Assembly: GCA_003209055.1 (NCBI GenBank)
Contig: QCTB01000008.1
Coordinates: 1 to 38,305 of the forward strand
DNA length: 38,305 nt
From: Prochlorococcus sp. AG-670-O13
GTDB lineage: Bacteria; Cyanobacteriota; Cyanobacteriia; PCC-6307; Cyanobiaceae
Reading direction: 5' to 3'
Shown here: positions 36,410-38,305 of the stretch, piece by piece
Numbering within the stretch: position 1 is the first letter of the stretch
How the letters are laid out: each line of letters begins with the position of its first letter
Made by a program: the position numbers and the translations under genes
The notes under the pieces: generated by a model
Told to the model about the DNA's origin: nothing
Database searches by the model: none
Seen by the model: the letters and a program-made list of their open reading frames with translations, nothing else

Positions 36410-36437
36410 TTGTTAAGTTAATTACTCAACATAACAA
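36410..36437. promoter_or_regulatory. Imperfect palindrome upstream of the small membrane protein gene
   Basis: TTGTTA-A-GTT ... AAC-A-TAACAA pairs over 9 of 10 positions around an 8-nt centre. It ends 9 nt before the TTG start of the membrane protein gene and contains TTAAGT, also present in the 17-bp palindrome before the HTH gene. A regulator site is possible. Confidence 0.35.
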
Positions 36438-36446
36438 GTAAAACTC

Positions 36447-36701
36447 TTGAAATATACAAATTCAAAGCAGTTTGTTGAAAGTAAATTAAGCGAAAAATCT
36501 TCCTTTGTTACTATTTCAAGTGAATTGGAAAGAGATGATGAAGATCCTTTAAGTATGAGGAAGCTTTCTCTATCATTTTTCGGGATAATTATATCTTCTC
36601 TGACAATTTTATTGCCTTCAATTAGTGTTTTACTTGGTAGACCTTTATCTCAGGGTAATGAGATTACTTCTTTTCACTTAATTAAAAAAGATGGATCTTA
36701 G
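36447..36701 (+). CDS. Small single-pass membrane protein, 84 aa
   Basis: Starts at TTG 36447 with a Ser/Glu-rich polar N-terminus (1-40), then a hydrophobic segment LSLSFFGIIISSLTILLPSISVLL (about 40-63) and a short basic tail. Similar small proteins precede ppa in related genomes as far as I recall, but I cannot name a function. Its stop lies 11 bp inside the following ppa start (36691), so the two may be translationally coupled. The start is uncertain; a downstream Met at residue 37 would leave only the helix. Confidence 0.6.
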   Translation: MKYTNSKQFVESKLSEKSSFVTISSELERDDEDPLSMRKLSLSFFGIIISSLTILLPSISVLLGRPLSQGNEITSFHLIKKDGS

Positions 36702-37239
36702 TTTCATACCTCCATCTCCAATGAAGGGCATAGTTAATTTAGTTGTTGAAATACCTGCTGGTAGCAGGAATAAATACGAATATTGCTCTAAAGCTGGAAT
36801 TATGGCATTAGATAGAATTTTACATTCTTCAGTACGCTATCCATTTGATTATGGCTTTATTCCAAATACTCTTGCTGATGATGGAGCTCCTCTAGATGCA
36901 ATGGTTATAATGGATGAGCCAACATTCGCAGGTTGTCTTATAAAAGCAAGACCTATAGGTGTTTTAGATATGTATGACTGCGGTAAATATGATGGAAAAC
37001 TTTTATGCGTTCCTACAGCTAATCCAAGGCAAGATAATATAATTAGCATTAATCAAATAGCTCCAAACCAATTAGAAGATGTAGCGGAATTTTTTAGAAC
37101 AAGTAAAGGTTTAGATGGAAGGACTGTTCAAATAGATGGTTGGAGAGACTTTAATGTAGTTGAAGAACTTTTAAGAAAATGTACGCTTTTAAAAAAGAAA
37201 ACCTTTAAAGTTCTAAAAAAATCATCAAAAGTTAAATAA
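36691..37239 (+). CDS. ppa: Inorganic pyrophosphatase, family I, cyanobacterial type with active-site substitutions
   Basis: 182 residues, starting MDLSFIPPSP like the freshwater cyanobacterial enzyme. Aligning to E. coli PPase: E20, K28, E30, R42, Y50, Y54, D64, D69, D96, D101, K103 and K139 are kept, but D67 is Ala (A66, in DDGAPLD) and Y141 is Ser (S138, in FFRTSKG). Asp67 is a proposed general base, so hydrolysis should be weakened or lost. An intact divergent paralog at 21318 may carry the PPase duty. It overlaps the upstream gene by 11 bp and the ArsC-like gene starts 1 nt after its stop. Confidence 0.93.
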   Translation: MDLSFIPPSPMKGIVNLVVEIPAGSRNKYEYCSKAGIMALDRILHSSVRYPFDYGFIPNTLADDGAPLDAMVIMDEPTFAGCLIKARPIGVLDMYDCGKYDGKLLCVPTANPRQDNIISINQIAPNQLEDVAEFFRTSKGLDGRTVQIDGWRDFNVVEELLRKCTLLKKKTFKVLKKSSKVK

Positions 37240-37240
37240 A

Positions 37241-37597
37241 TTGAAAAAAATTATTTTTTATAGCTATCCAAAATGCTCAACTTGTAGGAAAGCATCAAAG
37301 TGGCTTGATCAAAATAATATCAAATATCAATTCATTGATATAGTGGATAAACCTCCTTTAAAAAAATTCTTAGAACTTGCCTTAATACAATTTTCATCAG
37401 ACATAAAAAAGATATTTAATACGAGAGGTAAAAGTTTTAAATCAAAAAATTTTGATGTTCTTGGGTTACCAAAAAATAAAATTATTGAACTATTATCAAC
37501 TGACGGGAAATTAATAAAACGACCATTTTTAATAATTAATGAAAATAAATTAATACTTGGATTCAATGAGTCTGAATATGCAGCTAACTTCAAATAG
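37241..37597 (+). CDS. ArsC/Spx-family thioredoxin-fold protein
   Basis: 118 residues from TTG 37241, since no earlier in-frame ATG exists and the first strand KKIIFYSYPKCSTCRKA is conserved. CSTC (12-15) is Spx-like, while the KRPFLIINENKLILGFNE segment near 88-105 contains the ArsC Arg; whether it reduces arsenate, or acts like Spx/YffB on glutathione, is not clear. It starts 1 nt after the ppa stop and precedes lepB by 27 bp. Confidence 0.87.
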   Translation: MKKIIFYSYPKCSTCRKASKWLDQNNIKYQFIDIVDKPPLKKFLELALIQFSSDIKKIFNTRGKSFKSKNFDVLGLPKNKIIELLSTDGKLIKRPFLIINENKLILGFNESEYAANFK

Positions 37598-37624
37598 ATT
37601 TTAACTTTATAAATTAAATATTCT

Positions 37625-38293
37625 ATGAATTCATCTTTTAAAAAATTTGTTCTTGAATGGGGACCATTACTTTTCCTTACTTTCTTTGTTTCTTCCTGTA
37701 GATCTTTTATAGCAGAACCACGTTATATCCCATCTGGTTCTATGCTCCCTGAATTGCAAATAAATGATAGATTAATTATTGAAAAAATTTCTTTAAAAAA
37801 AAGATCCCCTAAAAGAGGAGAGATTGTTGTTTTTAACTCTCCTTATTCCTTTGATAAAGGATATATTTCTCAAAGAGATAAACCATTACCGACAAAAAGA
37901 TATTGCTTTTTTATGAGTTTACCTCCAATGTCATTTATTCCACTTTTAGGAGATCAGGCCTGCGATGCTTATATTAAAAGAGTTGTTGCCCTCCCAGGAG
38001 AGTTGGTAAGCGTTAACAATAAAGGGGAAGTGATAATAAATAATAAAAAAATTGAAGAACCTTACATAGGATCAAAATGTGATGAATCCAATTATTTTCT
38101 TTGTGATGAAATTAATAATGCAAAAGTTCCTGATGACCATTTCTTGGTTTTAGGCGATAACAGAGCTAATAGTAGAGATGGGAGGTCTTGGCCAGGGACG
38201 TTTTTACCAAAAGGGGAGATTATTGGAAGAGCTTATTTTAGATTTTGGCCTTTAAATAATTTTGGTTTTTTTAAAAATCCAGGCCAACATTAA
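37625..38293 (+). CDS. lepB: Signal peptidase I
   Basis: 222 residues. It cleaves signal peptides at the outer face of the plasma or thylakoid membrane. An N-terminal transmembrane helix (about 9-26) precedes the catalytic Ser S39 in YIPSGSM; the general-base Lys is K118 in YIKRVVALPGE, and the GDNRANSRDGR box completes the site. Last complete gene of the window; 12 nt remain after its stop. Confidence 0.95.
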   Translation: MNSSFKKFVLEWGPLLFLTFFVSSCRSFIAEPRYIPSGSMLPELQINDRLIIEKISLKKRSPKRGEIVVFNSPYSFDKGYISQRDKPLPTKRYCFFMSLPPMSFIPLLGDQACDAYIKRVVALPGELVSVNNKGEVIINNKKIEEPYIGSKCDESNYFLCDEINNAKVPDDHFLVLGDNRANSRDGRSWPGTFLPKGEIIGRAYFRFWPLNNFGFFKNPGQH

Positions 38294-38305
38294 TTACTTT
38301 CCCCT

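Overview
The window looks like a stretch of core chromosome from a high-light-adapted Prochlorococcus (marine picocyanobacterium). The evidence is the strong AT bias, very short intergenic gaps, a high-light-inducible (Hli) protein gene, psb27, cyanobacterial families (DUF2854, DUF3153, a Ycf41-like SSB), a single group-1 sigma factor, and the 62-residue hyperconserved protein known only from Prochlorococcus and marine Synechococcus, here beside rplS and trnW. I see no prophage, insertion sequence, CRISPR array, integrase or rRNA. The strain cannot be named from this alone.

Layout. 1-2580 (+): 3' part of tsaD, an hli gene and a cation/proton antiporter. 2581-5428 (-): a translation block, rplS - trnW - hyperconserved protein - trnD - gltX, preceded by a small PepSY-type membrane protein. 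5519-7068: map facing an SDR gene. 7238-10600 (+): a P-loop/DRTGG protein, a Rossmann (LOG/DprA-like) protein, a YajQ protein, a small unknown and a prohibitin. 10603-12979 (-): hemL and xthA. 13051-16228 (+): two unknown proteins, larC and a multi-pass membrane protein. 16225-19640 (-): a probable operon of a YjbQ protein, pterin dehydratase, a CobW metallochaperone with a His-rich loop and an iron-type ABC permease. 19750-21905 (+): an M32 carboxypeptidase and a first pyrophosphatase. 21913-24146 (-): rpoD and hemC. 24358-26749 (+): a possible 43-residue small ORF and priA. 26750-29308 (-): a DUF2854 protein, argB with an apparent frameshift, and a TPR-DUF3153 protein. 29348-31133: a short coiled-coil protein, a Ycf41-like SSB, cobK and cutA. 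31125-35820 (-): proS - psb27 - purA - adenosine-kinase-like gene. 35997-38293 (+): an HTH protein, a small membrane protein, a second pyrophosphatase, an ArsC/Spx-like protein and lepB.

Functional themes are translation (tsaD, gltX, proS, rplS, map, two tRNAs), tetrapyrrole synthesis (hemL, hemC, cobK), purine and pyrophosphate metabolism (purA, adenosine kinase, two ppa), DNA replication and repair (priA, xthA, ssb), photosystem care (hli, psb27) and metal handling (CobW, FutB-type permease, CutA, LarC).

The points most worth a second look are: argB is split exactly at an in-frame A AAA AAG heptamer; the cyanobacterial-type pyrophosphatase has lost a catalytic Asp and an active-site Tyr while a divergent paralog keeps them; the short ORF and hairpins between rpoD and priA; and all eight convergent gene pairs end within 7 nt of each other or overlap.
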